Of a DNA stretch of 39,193 nucleotides, positions 7,941 through 16,804 are shown one piece after another. The notes beneath the pieces are model-generated. The model saw nothing but the letters and a program-made list of their open reading frames with translations. It ran no database searches and was not told the origin of the DNA. The position numbers and the translations under genes were made by a program. The DNA lies in NCBI GenBank assembly GCA_013204545.1, contig JABMNN010000078.1, forward strand, positions 1 to 39,193, given 5' to 3'. Origin of the DNA: Chloroflexota bacterium. GTDB taxonomy: Bacteria; Chloroflexota; Dehalococcoidia; Lucifugimonadales; Lucifugimonadaceae. How positions within the stretch are numbered: position 1 is the first letter of the stretch; every line of letters starts with the position of its first letter.

Positions 7941-8091
7941 TTCGCCGCTTCGGTCCATCGATCTCGATCACACGTTCTGCACACCTACGGCACACCTTTT
8001 TGCCAACCAGATCAACACCAAGCACATCGCGCAGTTCGGTATTCAGCGCGTAGCATGACCGCCAGTTTCGAACTTTATCGAAACGGCGCAC
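7894..8091 (-). CDS. Possible small Cys-containing protein, antisense to the regulator's 3' end
   Basis: From the GTG at 8091 an open frame of 65 codons reads MRRFDKVRNW, then LRDVLGVDLVGKK, VCRRC and AERVIEIDG. The composition is protein-like and there is a CxxC pair with an upstream Cys, which could hint at a zinc site. Most of it lies in the otherwise empty gap 7941-8111; the last 16 codons overlap the regulator's tail. I do not recognise it and no strong ribosome site is seen. It may be spurious. Confidence 0.3.
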   Translation of the reverse strand: MRRFDKVRNWRSCYALNTELRDVLGVDLVGKKVCRRCAERVIEIDGPKRRITRYRLRIGNQHRAH

Positions 8092-8111
8092 GGTAAACGG
8101 TCAGCCAAGGA

Positions 8112-9776
8112 TTGGTTTCTTCAGACATGCTTTCAGCCGCTGAACTTAATGCTCATATGCAAATCCCGGTCGCAAATTGGGATCAAAACTCTGCATGGGA
8201 ACGGTTCACCGGATTCCGAAACCTTACCGTTCAACAGTTCTGTGAAATTCAAGAACAACTTCTCGGTGAGCAGATTCGGACGATTGGCGGCAGTAAGCTA
8301 GGTTCTCGGCTTCTGCGAATGACCAAACCTGAGGATGTCGAAGAATTTCGGCGCACAATTCCACTTACAACCTATGCTGACTATACGAAGTATCTCAATC
8401 CCAGTGCCCGGGCAGATCTTCCAGCATTTGAATATATGTGGGCGCACACCACGGGCGCACAAGCACGTTATAAGTACGTGCCATACACGCGTAGAGCATA
8501 CACGCGCATGCTCGACAATTTGATGGGAGCTTTCATTCTTTCAACAGCCCGTGAACCGGGTGATGTAAGAATCGGCCCCGGCTCATCGATCATGTACAAC
8601 GTTCCACCACGCCCTTACCTTTCCGGGTATGCAGCGTTCGGCATGGAACGTCGCTTCGGTCTGAAGGGCGTTATCGAGCCCGTCGTAGCCGAGCACATGG
8701 AGTTCAAAACAAAGATTCGAACGAACTTTGAAACGGCGATCGAACGCAAAGTCGATCTTATTGTTTCTATGACTTCAGTGCTTGTAAGTGCGGGGGAACA
8801 GTTCAGCGAATCGTTCTCTCGAAAAAAGGCGAAGTCCACATCAGCGAAGAAACATCCAAGCCGGAGCTGGCGCAGCAAGTTCAGGCTTGGAACGGCTGTG
8901 CTAAAAGCCGCGCTACGCGGCAGAAAACCTCGTGCTGGAGATGTTTGGAACACCAAAGGGATAATTGGTTGGGGAGTCGATACTCCGGTATTCCGTGATC
9001 GAGTGGAAGGTCATTGGGGGATGTCACCACGGGAGATTTACGCTTGCACGGAAGGTGGTGTAATGGGAATGCAAGGGCGAGACGCCGCTGGCATGGTGTT
9101 CAGTCCTTACATGAACTTCGTTGAGTTCCTTCCTTCAAAGGAAGCAGCAAAAATGGAGAATGATTCTTCTTACCAAGGCAATACTCACCTCCTTGAGGAA
9201 GTAGTAGCTGGCGAAATGTATGAGGTTGTTATTTCGAGCTTCTATGGCATGCCGTTCGTCCGATATCGATTGGGCCATCAGATACGTTTCCTCGAAAAAT
9301 CGACTTCTGCAATCGAAAGCGGTCTGCCAGAGTTCGAATTCCTCGGACGTTCGGATGACCGGCTTGATATTGCAGGGTTTACTCGCATAGATGAAAAAAC
9401 TATGTGGCAGGCGGTAGAGAGAACGGGCCTTCCGATTGGATCGTGGACAGCACGCACCGAAAGTCGTGATGGCAAGCCGGTTCTTCACCTATACGCCGAA
9501 GCCAATGGATCGATGTCCGAGGCTGACGCTGAGGACAAAATTCATGCAGCACTTCGTGTGGAAGATGACTTCTACCGTGACCTCGAAGATATGTTGGGAA
9601 TTCGACCCCTTGAGATCACGCTTTTGCCTCCAGGAACGTGGGACAGGTATTACGATAGCCGCCTAAAACAGGGACTTCAGCTTCATGATCTCGTTCCTCC
9701 GAGAATGAACTCAACTGTAAATGATGTCTCCGACCTGATGACCTTTGCGCAAGAAGGCGAGCCGGTCGCCCCGTAA
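8112..9776 (+). CDS. GH3-like adenylate-forming enzyme
   Basis: This protein (554 residues from the TTG, 549 from the ATG at 8127) resembles the GH3 auxin-responsive-promoter family, which adenylates carboxylic acids and joins them to amino acids or other acceptors. Landmarks are the N-terminal PLTTYADYTKYL block, the ATP loop region HTTGAQARYKYVPYT, the segment IYACTEGGVMG corresponding to the acyl/ATP motif, the block YEVVISSFYGMPFVRYRLG, and the C-terminal hinge region EFLGRSDDRLDIAGF. A Lys/Arg-rich insert sits near residues 235-275. No signal peptide or membrane helix is visible. Bacterial GH3 homologues have mostly unknown substrates. Its place between a response regulator and a histidine kinase is unusual and suggests its activity is tied to signalling. 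Confidence 0.82.
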   Translation: MVSSDMLSAAELNAHMQIPVANWDQNSAWERFTGFRNLTVQQFCEIQEQLLGEQIRTIGGSKLGSRLLRMTKPEDVEEFRRTIPLTTYADYTKYLNPSARADLPAFEYMWAHTTGAQARYKYVPYTRRAYTRMLDNLMGAFILSTAREPGDVRIGPGSSIMYNVPPRPYLSGYAAFGMERRFGLKGVIEPVVAEHMEFKTKIRTNFETAIERKVDLIVSMTSVLVSAGEQFSESFSRKKAKSTSAKKHPSRSWRSKFRLGTAVLKAALRGRKPRAGDVWNTKGIIGWGVDTPVFRDRVEGHWGMSPREIYACTEGGVMGMQGRDAAGMVFSPYMNFVEFLPSKEAAKMENDSSYQGNTHLLEEVVAGEMYEVVISSFYGMPFVRYRLGHQIRFLEKSTSAIESGLPEFEFLGRSDDRLDIAGFTRIDEKTMWQAVERTGLPIGSWTARTESRDGKPVLHLYAEANGSMSEADAEDKIHAALRVEDDFYRDLEDMLGIRPLEITLLPPGTWDRYYDSRLKQGLQLHDLVPPRMNSTVNDVSDLMTFAQEGEPVAP

Positions 9777-9789
9777 CGAAATAGTACCA

Positions 9790-12015
9790 ATGAACGAAAT
9801 TTACATATTCCTACCAATGGTGCAGTTCGTAATCAGTATTTTGCTGGTTAGTGTCGTTCTGCTCAGCGCACCGGGAGACAGGCTCAACCGTCTGTTCACT
9901 GGGTTCCTTGTCGCTCTCGGCACTTGGGGCATCACAATATTCCTTATGCGTGATGCATTCCCTGACGCGACTAGCGCATATACGATCGAAAAAATCGCAC
10001 TTGCAGTGATTCCATTCACAAGTATTTTCTTCTATCACTTTGTATATGCATTCGCAGGAGTGAAGCGAAATAGGTCGGTCCTGCGTGGCTTCTACGGACT
10101 AGGCATCGTCGCTGCAGTTCTCTCGCTGCTCGGAATTACCGCCGATGGCATGATTGTGAAGTTCTATGGATTCGCCCCGGCGATCACTTCAGCATTTATA
10201 TTAGTTCTTCTGGCTTCCTACCCACCCGTAGCCTTGGCGATTTGGGACATACGTAAGACGCTCAAAAACTCGCATTCTCGGCGTGCGAATCAGCTTCGCC
10301 TGCTCCGTCTTGGTGCGATCGTGTCTTTGCTTGGCGCAACAAGCGATTTCATTCCATCACTGGGTCTAGATATTTATCCGATGGGAGTGCTCGGCAATAT
10401 CGGATTCGCGTTAATTACGACTTGGGCATTGACCCGATACCGTCTAATGGAACTCCGCATGGTTGCTCGGCGTGGACTTGCGTACACCACAATCAGCACG
10501 CTTACGCTCGGCATCTACGGGATAGCTGTTGGTGTTCTGTGGCTCGTTGTTCCTGAACTTAGTACTACAGCAGCAATTCTTGCTGCTGTAGCCACGATAT
10601 TTGTAACGGGGCTATTTATTCAGCCACTTCTGCAAAATGCACAGACTTTTGTCGACCGATTATTCTTCCGTGAGCGATTCGACATGCTCAACGCTCTGGC
10701 ACAGTTGAACTCTGACTTGCGAGATATCACCGACTTCGATGCTGTTGTTTCCAAACTTGGAGAAAACGTTCGAGAGATTCTTCGCACAGACTGGGTCGGC
10801 GTTGTCCTGCCCGATGCATCCGAACGAGCGTTCGAAGTCTATTACGACACACGCGGACTAAAAGGACGACTCACTCTCCAGACAGATGGATTACTGGCTC
10901 GTCGGCTGTCGTCGGTAGACCGACCGTTCTTCCGTTCCGATCTCGCAACTGATCCTTACCTGCAAGCTGCGAGCGAAGTCGAACGCTCGACAATTCGTGA
11001 GCTGCAGGCTGAAATGATTGTACCGCTCAAGGCCGGAGGTGAGTTGACCGGATTCCTTTACATGGGTCCGAAGCTTGTGGGTGGCCACTACACCGCTGCT
11101 GAGCTTGATTTTGTTTCGGCAGCTGCCGACCAATCGGCGATGGCGATCAACAATGCCCGTGCATTCGCAATCGAAGCGAAACGCCGTCAAGAACTCGAAC
11201 GACTCGATAGCTTAAAGTCGATCCTTCTGCAAACAGTGTCGCATGAACTCAAATCTCCGATAACAGCTATCAAGCTTTCAACCGAACTACTCGATCACAT
11301 CTCAAATGGAAATGCATCTGAAAAACAACGAGAAAGGCTTATCAACACACTGAAATACGGTATTCAACGGCTTGAACGGCTAACTTCGGAATCTCTCGAT
11401 TACGCGGCAATGCAAAGCGCCCACCTTGAGCTCAAACGGCAACCAGCGCGCCTCGATGCGATCATCGACGAAGCAGTTTCGCTGTTGCAGCCGTCTATCA
11501 CGGCTCGTGAACAGAAAATTGAATATGATATCGATAACACGTTGCATCCGTTGATGATCGATGCACAGCGCATCGAGCGTGTTATTGCGAACCTCATCAG
11601 CAACGCTCACAAATATTCACCTAAAGGCGCTCTGATACGCATCGAAGTCAAGCTTGAGCAAGAGGAACAGGTCATCCGAGTAATCGACGAAGGTGTCGGC
11701 ATCAACGCTGATGAAGTCGAAGCCGTGTTCTCCCCTTACTATCGCGGAAAGTTGGCAGACACTTCGCCAGTTCAAGGTTCAGGCCTTGGGCTATCAATCG
11801 CTCGCTATCTGACGGAACTTCACGAAGGCAGTTTGAGCGTTGAATCTGACGGTCGTCGGAGCGGGGCTACTTTTGTGCTCAAACTCCCTGCCTCAAGCCT
11901 CGACATGCTCGATGACGATTCTACCAACCAGCATATCGATGGGAGCGGAACCGATGATGAATCTCTCTGGCCTCAGCCAGTTCAAGCACCATCGGATGCA
12001 GCGTTCACTCGCTAA
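9790..12015 (+). CDS. Membrane histidine kinase (7TM - GAF - HisKA - HATPase)
   Basis: The 741-residue sensor kinase starts at the ATG at 9790, 14 bases after the GH3-like gene. Residues 1-280 hold about nine hydrophobic helices; the first seven or so resemble the 7TM histidine-kinase N-terminal module. A GAF-type domain (about 300-450) includes DWVGVVLPDASERAF. The dimerisation/phosphoacceptor domain has H485 in LQTVSHELKSPIT. The catalytic domain shows the N box NLISNAHKYSPKG, the G1 box IDEGVGI and the G2 box GSGLGLSIARYL. It should phosphorylate D54 of the regulator at 7251, with the GH3-like gene between the two. The signal sensed is unknown. Confidence 0.93.
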   Translation: MNEIYIFLPMVQFVISILLVSVVLLSAPGDRLNRLFTGFLVALGTWGITIFLMRDAFPDATSAYTIEKIALAVIPFTSIFFYHFVYAFAGVKRNRSVLRGFYGLGIVAAVLSLLGITADGMIVKFYGFAPAITSAFILVLLASYPPVALAIWDIRKTLKNSHSRRANQLRLLRLGAIVSLLGATSDFIPSLGLDIYPMGVLGNIGFALITTWALTRYRLMELRMVARRGLAYTTISTLTLGIYGIAVGVLWLVVPELSTTAAILAAVATIFVTGLFIQPLLQNAQTFVDRLFFRERFDMLNALAQLNSDLRDITDFDAVVSKLGENVREILRTDWVGVVLPDASERAFEVYYDTRGLKGRLTLQTDGLLARRLSSVDRPFFRSDLATDPYLQAASEVERSTIRELQAEMIVPLKAGGELTGFLYMGPKLVGGHYTAAELDFVSAAADQSAMAINNARAFAIEAKRRQELERLDSLKSILLQTVSHELKSPITAIKLSTELLDHISNGNASEKQRERLINTLKYGIQRLERLTSESLDYAAMQSAHLELKRQPARLDAIIDEAVSLLQPSITAREQKIEYDIDNTLHPLMIDAQRIERVIANLISNAHKYSPKGALIRIEVKLEQEEQVIRVIDEGVGINADEVEAVFSPYYRGKLADTSPVQGSGLGLSIARYLTELHEGSLSVESDGRRSGATFVLKLPASSLDMLDDDSTNQHIDGSGTDDESLWPQPVQAPSDAAFTR

Positions 12016-12059
12016 TTCGCTTCCGGAACCTCATACGATTCACCTCCGCCAGAGATACA

Positions 12060-12091
12060 ATTTCCCTACTCGAACCGAGTAAGGAAATTTT
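12060..12091 (+). terminator. Hairpin between the kinase and the aminotransferase
   Basis: Bases 12060-12072 pair with 12076-12088 with one mismatch (C/A) and a 3-base loop, then TTTT. It could be a weak terminator after the kinase operon. The aminotransferase ribosome site (AAAGGTGA) begins just after it. Confidence 0.55.
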
Positions 12092-12107
12092 CAAAGGTGA
12101 AACTTCG

Positions 12108-13415
12108 ATGAATCACGAACGTTCTGCACGTCTATTTGCGAAGGCGCAAGAACTTGTTGCAGGTGGTGTGTCTAGCCAGATCAGACTCAACGAACCGGCC
12201 GATGTGCCGCTATTTTTCACTCATGCAAAAGGGTCGAAGATGTGGGATGTCGATGGCAATGTATACATCGACTACATCCAAGGAATGGGACCGAATCTCT
12301 TTGGACACTCTCCGGATTTCATTAATAAGCAAGTCGCCGAAGACATGGAAAAGGGCTACGTCTTCTCAGCCCAGTTTGAACGCGAGCTTGAAGTAGCCGA
12401 GATGGTTCTAGATATGATCCCGATGCAAGATGCAACAGTTCGTTTTGCGTCGTCGGGAACCGAGATCGATCAGCTACTGTTCCGAACGATGCGAGGATTC
12501 ACAGGTCGACCAAAGATCCTGAAGTTCGAAGGTCACTATCACGGTTGGATGGACTCTGTTAATTGGAGCGTCCACCCTCCTCTCGATCAGGCAGGCCCTG
12601 AAGATGCCCCTGTCGCCGTCGGAGAATCTGCGGGAATGGACCAAGCGACTGCCGACGGGCTTGTGATCTGCCAGTGGAACGATCTCGAAAAGCTCGAAAA
12701 GGTATTTGCCGATCATCCCGGAGAAATCGCTGGAGTCATCACCGAGCCGATACTCGCAAATACTAACTGCATAGTCCCAATTCCCGGATACATGGAAGGA
12801 CTCCAGCGAATCTGCCGTGAAAACGGTGCATTACTGGCATTCGACGAAGTCATTACAGGCTTCCGCGTCGCCCGTGGGGGAGCCCAAGAGTACTTAGGGA
12901 TTACCCCAGACCTCGCTACTTACGCCAAGTCTATGGCCGGGGGCTTCCCCATCTCAATGATCGTAGGTAGGCGTGATGTGATGAACCTCATCGGAGACGG
13001 AACTGTTTACCACGGTGGCAGCTTCAACTCGAACGTCATGTCAATAGCTGCTACATACGCATCTCTCAAGCATATCCAAGAGCAAGGTGACGCGTTCTAC
13101 GACGATTTGAATGGCAAAGGCCTACGCTTAATGGAAGGTCTTCGCGATGTCGCAAAATCGCTAGAGTCCGACTTGCATGTACAAGGCGTTGGCTCGGTAT
13201 TCGCTATATCGTTCACCACGAAACAACAAATAACCAACTGGCGAGACCACGCTCGAAACTGCGATGACAGCAAGTATCAGCGATTTGCCAAAGCGATGCT
13301 AAAGCAGGGCGTTCGACTTTCTTCAAATGGTCGGATCCACCTGTCTTCAGCTCACACTGACGAAGACATAGATAAAACTGTCGCTGCGGCTGCTGCCGTT
13401 CTGCCGACTTTGTAG
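12108..13415 (+). CDS. Class III aminotransferase, glutamate-1-semialdehyde aminomutase-like
   Basis: This 435-residue PLP enzyme is closest in pattern to glutamate-1-semialdehyde 2,1-aminomutase. Landmarks are LVAGGVSSQIR at the start, GSKMWDVDGNVYIDYIQGMGP, the cofactor phosphate-site region FASSGTEID, KFEGHYHGWMD, the PLP-pyridine Asp in FDEVITGFR (D246) and the Schiff-base lysine K274 in YAKSMAGG. A strong ribosome site lies upstream. No other tetrapyrrole gene is nearby and several HemL-typical residues differ, for example SSGTEID rather than SGTEA with a following Met. A related amino acid aminotransferase of a catabolic route is as likely as heme synthesis. It is followed by a FIST gene, perhaps in one unit. 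Confidence 0.87.
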   Translation: MNHERSARLFAKAQELVAGGVSSQIRLNEPADVPLFFTHAKGSKMWDVDGNVYIDYIQGMGPNLFGHSPDFINKQVAEDMEKGYVFSAQFERELEVAEMVLDMIPMQDATVRFASSGTEIDQLLFRTMRGFTGRPKILKFEGHYHGWMDSVNWSVHPPLDQAGPEDAPVAVGESAGMDQATADGLVICQWNDLEKLEKVFADHPGEIAGVITEPILANTNCIVPIPGYMEGLQRICRENGALLAFDEVITGFRVARGGAQEYLGITPDLATYAKSMAGGFPISMIVGRRDVMNLIGDGTVYHGGSFNSNVMSIAATYASLKHIQEQGDAFYDDLNGKGLRLMEGLRDVAKSLESDLHVQGVGSVFAISFTTKQQITNWRDHARNCDDSKYQRFAKAMLKQGVRLSSNGRIHLSSAHTDEDIDKTVAAAAAVLPTL

Positions 13416-13425
13416 AGGTTCAAAC

Positions 13426-13460
13426 TCTGCGTCGGCAATAAAGAACGTAGTCGACGCAGA
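13426..13460 (+). other. Intergenic hairpin before the FIST gene
   Basis: TCTGCGTCG (13426-13434) pairs with CGACGCAGA (13452-13460), a 9-bp perfect stem with a 17-base loop and no T tract. It may be an RNA-stability or processing element between the aminotransferase and FIST genes, or an operator. Confidence 0.4.
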
Positions 13461-13520
13461 CTGACAGGAAACTCCCTGAGACTGCCCATAACGCGTTTCA
13501 GGACACAGGAGAAGCAAAAC

Positions 13521-14720
13521 TTGCAATGGAGTTCTGCCGTTTCAGACTCGCCTTCATTCACAGAGGCGGTCACTCAGGCATCTGAGCAAATACTCGCGAG
13601 TCTGGATGGGAAGCGTCCAGATTTAGCTGTGGTGTTCATCTCGTCACACCACTCGCCTTCCTATGTCACAGCACCTGAGCTGCTCGCCGAATCGCTCGGT
13701 GCAAAAGTCTTAATCGGATGTTCAGCTGCAGGTGTTATCGGCGGTGGGCAGGAAGTAGAACGTAGACCAGGAATTGCTATTTCAGCCGCTATACTTCCCG
13801 GAGTTGGAATCTCCCCATTTCACCTGAATCAGGACGAACTGCCCAGCCCAGACGCCGGGCCACAGGAATGGCAAACTCTTCTTGGTGTACACCCAGACGA
13901 TTGCCCTGCAATCATGTTACTGCCCGATCCGTTCACTCTCCGAAGCGACCATCTCTTGGCCGGATTGGATTTTGCATATCCCGCGGCTGTAAAAATCGGA
14001 GGTCTCGCTAGTGGAGGAGGACAGCCAGGAACGAACGCATTATTCATTAACGACAAATCAGTCCGGTCCGGTGCGGTTGGTATCGCTTTCAGTGGTGACC
14101 TCGCTGTCGAAACCGTTGTTGCTCAAGGATGCCGACCTATCGGCAAACCCCTCGTCGTCACCAAATCGGAAGTAAACGTAATTTCAAAACTTGGTGACCA
14201 GACACCACTAGAGGTACTTAACGAACTATTCGAAGCTGCTGAAACACGGGAAAAACGACTAATCAGAAGATCACTTCAAATCGGAATCATCATGGATCGA
14301 CTCGCTCAGGATCGCAGCGAGGGTGAATTTCTTATCAGAAATGTGCTCGGAGCCGATGAAGAAGACGGAACATTGGCTGTCGGCGAGCTTGTTCAAGAAG
14401 GGCAGGTTGTCCAGTTCTTCGTGCGTGATGCTCAGGCTGCGGATGAAGATTTACGTCTGATGCTCGAGGAGTACATCGACAACCTCGATGAAGGTGATAT
14501 TCCTGCTTCCGCCCTGCTATTTAGCTGCCTCGGGCGTGGACAGTATCTTTATGGATCGCCTGACCACGACACAACGATTTTTACTGAAATGGTCGCGGAT
14601 ATTCCCATTGCCGGATTCTTTTCAAATGGTGAGATCGGCCCTCTCGGCGATCAAACGTTCCTGCACGGGTACTCTGCCAGTTTTGCATTATTCAAACAGC
14701 CGTCGAAGAGCAACCTCTAA
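13521..14720 (+). CDS. FIST N/C-domain sensory protein
   Basis: This 399-residue protein has the two-part FIST architecture. The N domain (about 25-215) contains PDLAVVFISSHHS, AKVLIGCSAAGVIGGGQEVE and KIGGLASGGGQPG; the C domain (about 230-390) contains SALLFSCLGRGQYLYG and the closing IPIAGFFSNGEIGPLGDQTFLHGYSASFAL (in two parts). FIST domains are thought to bind small ligands such as amino acids in signal transduction. Here the protein stands alone, with no output domain. The start is TTG with AGGAG nine bases upstream; the nearby ATG is out of frame. It follows the aminotransferase, so a link between amino acid sensing and metabolism is possible but inferred. Confidence 0.88.
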   Translation: MQWSSAVSDSPSFTEAVTQASEQILASLDGKRPDLAVVFISSHHSPSYVTAPELLAESLGAKVLIGCSAAGVIGGGQEVERRPGIAISAAILPGVGISPFHLNQDELPSPDAGPQEWQTLLGVHPDDCPAIMLLPDPFTLRSDHLLAGLDFAYPAAVKIGGLASGGGQPGTNALFINDKSVRSGAVGIAFSGDLAVETVVAQGCRPIGKPLVVTKSEVNVISKLGDQTPLEVLNELFEAAETREKRLIRRSLQIGIIMDRLAQDRSEGEFLIRNVLGADEEDGTLAVGELVQEGQVVQFFVRDAQAADEDLRLMLEEYIDNLDEGDIPASALLFSCLGRGQYLYGSPDHDTTIFTEMVADIPIAGFFSNGEIGPLGDQTFLHGYSASFALFKQPSKSNL

Positions 14721-14736
14721 CCAGCGGTGATCGAAA

Positions 14737-15828
14737 CTATGGCAGATATTCGTTCAACTCAATCGGGTCAACGAGCGTCAACGCCTTGATAACAGCGTGC
14801 GTCGAATCGCCCGACGATTCGACCAGCCCTCCGTCTGGCGCCGTCTCAAAACAGTTGATCGAGTAGTTGCCAAAAGTCGCTACTTGCGCCCTTCTGTAGT
14901 CTCTCCAGCATTCATCTAACGAGTAATTTTTCACGCCGTTCGCTTTTAAATTATCGTAGTAGTACTCAACAAGGCTGCCCTCTTGTTCGGCAAGAATACT
15001 GAACGGAACAGCGGTCATCATAAATTTAGCAAGATCGTTGGTGGCACCAGCGAAGGCCGGCATCTGCCAGTCGATTATCACTGGCAATAATCCGGCAGGA
15101 GTCTGGCGCAACATAATGTTGCCCTGATGAAAATCGTTGTGAGTCAGCGTTTTGGGTCGGCGAGACATTACATCGCGTAGTTTGTTCAGTCGTTTTCCTA
15201 AATACTCGCCAGCCACAATCAATCCACCAGATTTAGTGAAGCGATCGTCATCACAAATTACTTGCCAGCCTATAGCCGAATCTAATGGATCCTGATTGAA
15301 AAGGAATGACCAGTCAGCATCTCGACACCAATCCGATTCTCCTAAATTGGCGTCTTCCCAAAAACGCCCGTGAAACGTCGCCATGAAACCGAGAGTTGAT
15401 CGAGCCACGCCGAGATCGATATTGGCGTATTTCTGATCTTCAGTAAACTCGCCGATATCTTCAAGAACAAAGCAAACTGTCTTCTCGCCGTGATCCTCGA
15501 CAGCCCCGTACAAGCGAGCTATCGAGCCGTTGTAAAACGGCTCCAGCAATCGGTAGCTGCCAAGTTCTCCAACGTAGGGACCGGATGCTGCCTCCCGAAT
15601 TCTGATCCGATCATCCACGGCTGGCATTTTCACAATCACGACGTCTGGATGGTCAACATTGCGAACTGAGTAGGTGATCCGGACTCGGAACAGTTGCGAA
15701 AGCTGAAGGTTATACCCGCTCATATCTTCTAGATCGAGTCTGATGATCTGGCAATCGCCGGCGCTTGATAAAACCGAACTCAACCACTCGGGAGTTATTT
15801 CTTCACGACATATCGGAATTGTGGACAT
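14737..15828 (-). CDS. CHK/EcKinase-like small-molecule phosphotransferase
   Basis: The 363-residue protein has a protein-kinase-like fold of the ecdysteroid kinase-like/aminoglycoside phosphotransferase group. Visible residues are the catalytic loop LTHNDFHQGNIM (D232, N237) and the metal-binding DW pair at 253-254 in VIIDWQMPAFAGATNDLAKFM. An N-lobe strand VVIVKMP supplies the likely ATP lysine. It should phosphorylate a small hydroxyl or amino compound; the substrate is unknown. I start at the ATG at 15828 (MSTIPICREEITPEWL), because upstream codons overlap the divergent SDR and do not look like protein. In environmental Actinobacteria and Chloroflexota such kinases often sit beside SDR or acyl-CoA genes. 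Confidence 0.8.
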   Translation of the reverse strand: MSTIPICREEITPEWLSSVLSSAGDCQIIRLDLEDMSGYNLQLSQLFRVRITYSVRNVDHPDVVIVKMPAVDDRIRIREAASGPYVGELGSYRLLEPFYNGSIARLYGAVEDHGEKTVCFVLEDIGEFTEDQKYANIDLGVARSTLGFMATFHGRFWEDANLGESDWCRDADWSFLFNQDPLDSAIGWQVICDDDRFTKSGGLIVAGEYLGKRLNKLRDVMSRRPKTLTHNDFHQGNIMLRQTPAGLLPVIIDWQMPAFAGATNDLAKFMMTAVPFSILAEQEGSLVEYYYDNLKANGVKNYSLDECWRDYRRAQVATFGNYSINCFETAPDGGLVESSGDSTHAVIKALTLVDPIELNEYLP

Positions 15829-15842
15829 GGCAGAAGTTTTAC

Positions 15843-15871
15843 ACTTAGTGTCTTTCCCGTCCACACTAAGT
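15843..15871. promoter_or_regulatory. Inverted repeat in the kinase/SDR divergent region
   Basis: ACTTAGTGT (15843-15851) and ACACTAAGT (15863-15871) are perfect reverse complements separated by 11 bases. They lie 15-43 bases upstream of the kinase start in the 123-base divergent gap. An operator shared by both genes, or a hairpin in the kinase leader, is possible. Confidence 0.4.
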
Positions 15872-15951
15872 TCATTTAACCCATAGCCATCCGTTACTAT
15901 TTCGACCATTACATTCATCAGCAATGATCGCGCTAGAAACGAAGAGACAAT

Positions 15952-16791
15952 ATGAGCAGGTTTGAAGATCAGATAGCGATCATCACTGGGGGCGCGCTCG
16001 GTATCGGGGGAGCGACAGCTCGTAAGCTTGCATCTTAGGGAGCGAAGGTGTTTATCGCAGACATCGATGATTCTGCGGCTGCTGAGAATGTGGAGCGAAT
16101 CCAGAAAGCGGGCGGTACAGCTACAGCAAGCCATGTGGACGTTTCACAAAGCGAAGATATAGCGAGGATGGTCAACGAAGCCGTTGACCTTTACGGGCGG
16201 CTCGACATTTTAGTCCAAAACGCCTTCGGAGTAATGGCTGGTGAATCGCAAATTCACGGAAGCGCCTTAACCGTCGACGAAGACAGCTGGGATTACGGAA
16301 TCGATGTCTTACTCAAAGCTCTCTATCTAGGACCCAAGAATGCCGTCCCACATATGAGAGCAAACGGTGGCGGCAACATAATCAACCTCGCATCAGTCCA
16401 CAGCTTCTTACAAGAGCCTGGAATGCTTGTTTACGAGGCGGCAAAAGCCGGTGTGGTCGGGATGACCCGTCAGATGGCAACTGACTTCGGACCTGACGGC
16501 ATTAGAGTAAACGCCATAGCGCCTGGCCACATCGTCGGCGAAGGGCTTGCGAAGATGTGGGAAGATAACCCAAGTGGACACGCTTTCTTCGCCGATCAAT
16601 ACCCGCTACGTCGAACTGGAGTACCAGACGATATAGCAAACGGCATTGCGTTTCTTTGCTCGGAAGACGCGTCGTTTATCACGGGGCACACGCTATTTAT
16701 CGACGGAGGCTTGACGGTCCAGCTTCAAGAAAAGTTCGGAGCGCGTCAGGCGGAGTACTTCCGAGCAAACCCTGATACTCGCCTGCCCTAA
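15952..16791 (+). pseudogene. Short-chain dehydrogenase/reductase interrupted by an in-frame UAG
   Basis: The frame from the ATG at 15952 reads MSRFEDQIAIITGGALGIGG and ATARKLAS, then TAG at 16036-16038 (codon 29), then GAKVFIADID and a complete SDR. The expected residue is probably Glu (GAG), as in the common LASEGAKV pattern. Downstream landmarks are intact: DVSQSEDIARM, LDILVQNAFG (Asn in the NAG position), the catalytic Ser in NLASVHSF, YEAAKAG (YxxxK), VNAIAPGHI and FITGHTLFIDGG. Restart at the GTG at 16048 would lack the glycine-rich NAD(P) loop, so no active enzyme is expected without read-through. Full length would be about 279 residues, normal for the family. Confidence 0.9.
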
Positions 16792-16804
16792 CGTAAATAT
16801 GGGT

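Noticed and set aside
12108-13415. Tetrapyrrole synthesis HemL
   Set aside because: The fold and lysine match, but there are no other heme genes and several residues differ; a broader class III aminotransferase call is safer.
14737-16134. Long N-terminal extension of the phosphotransferase to 16134
   Set aside because: The extra 102 codons overlap the divergent SDR and its promoter, have odd Cys-rich composition and no ribosome site; the ATG at 15828 fits the family.
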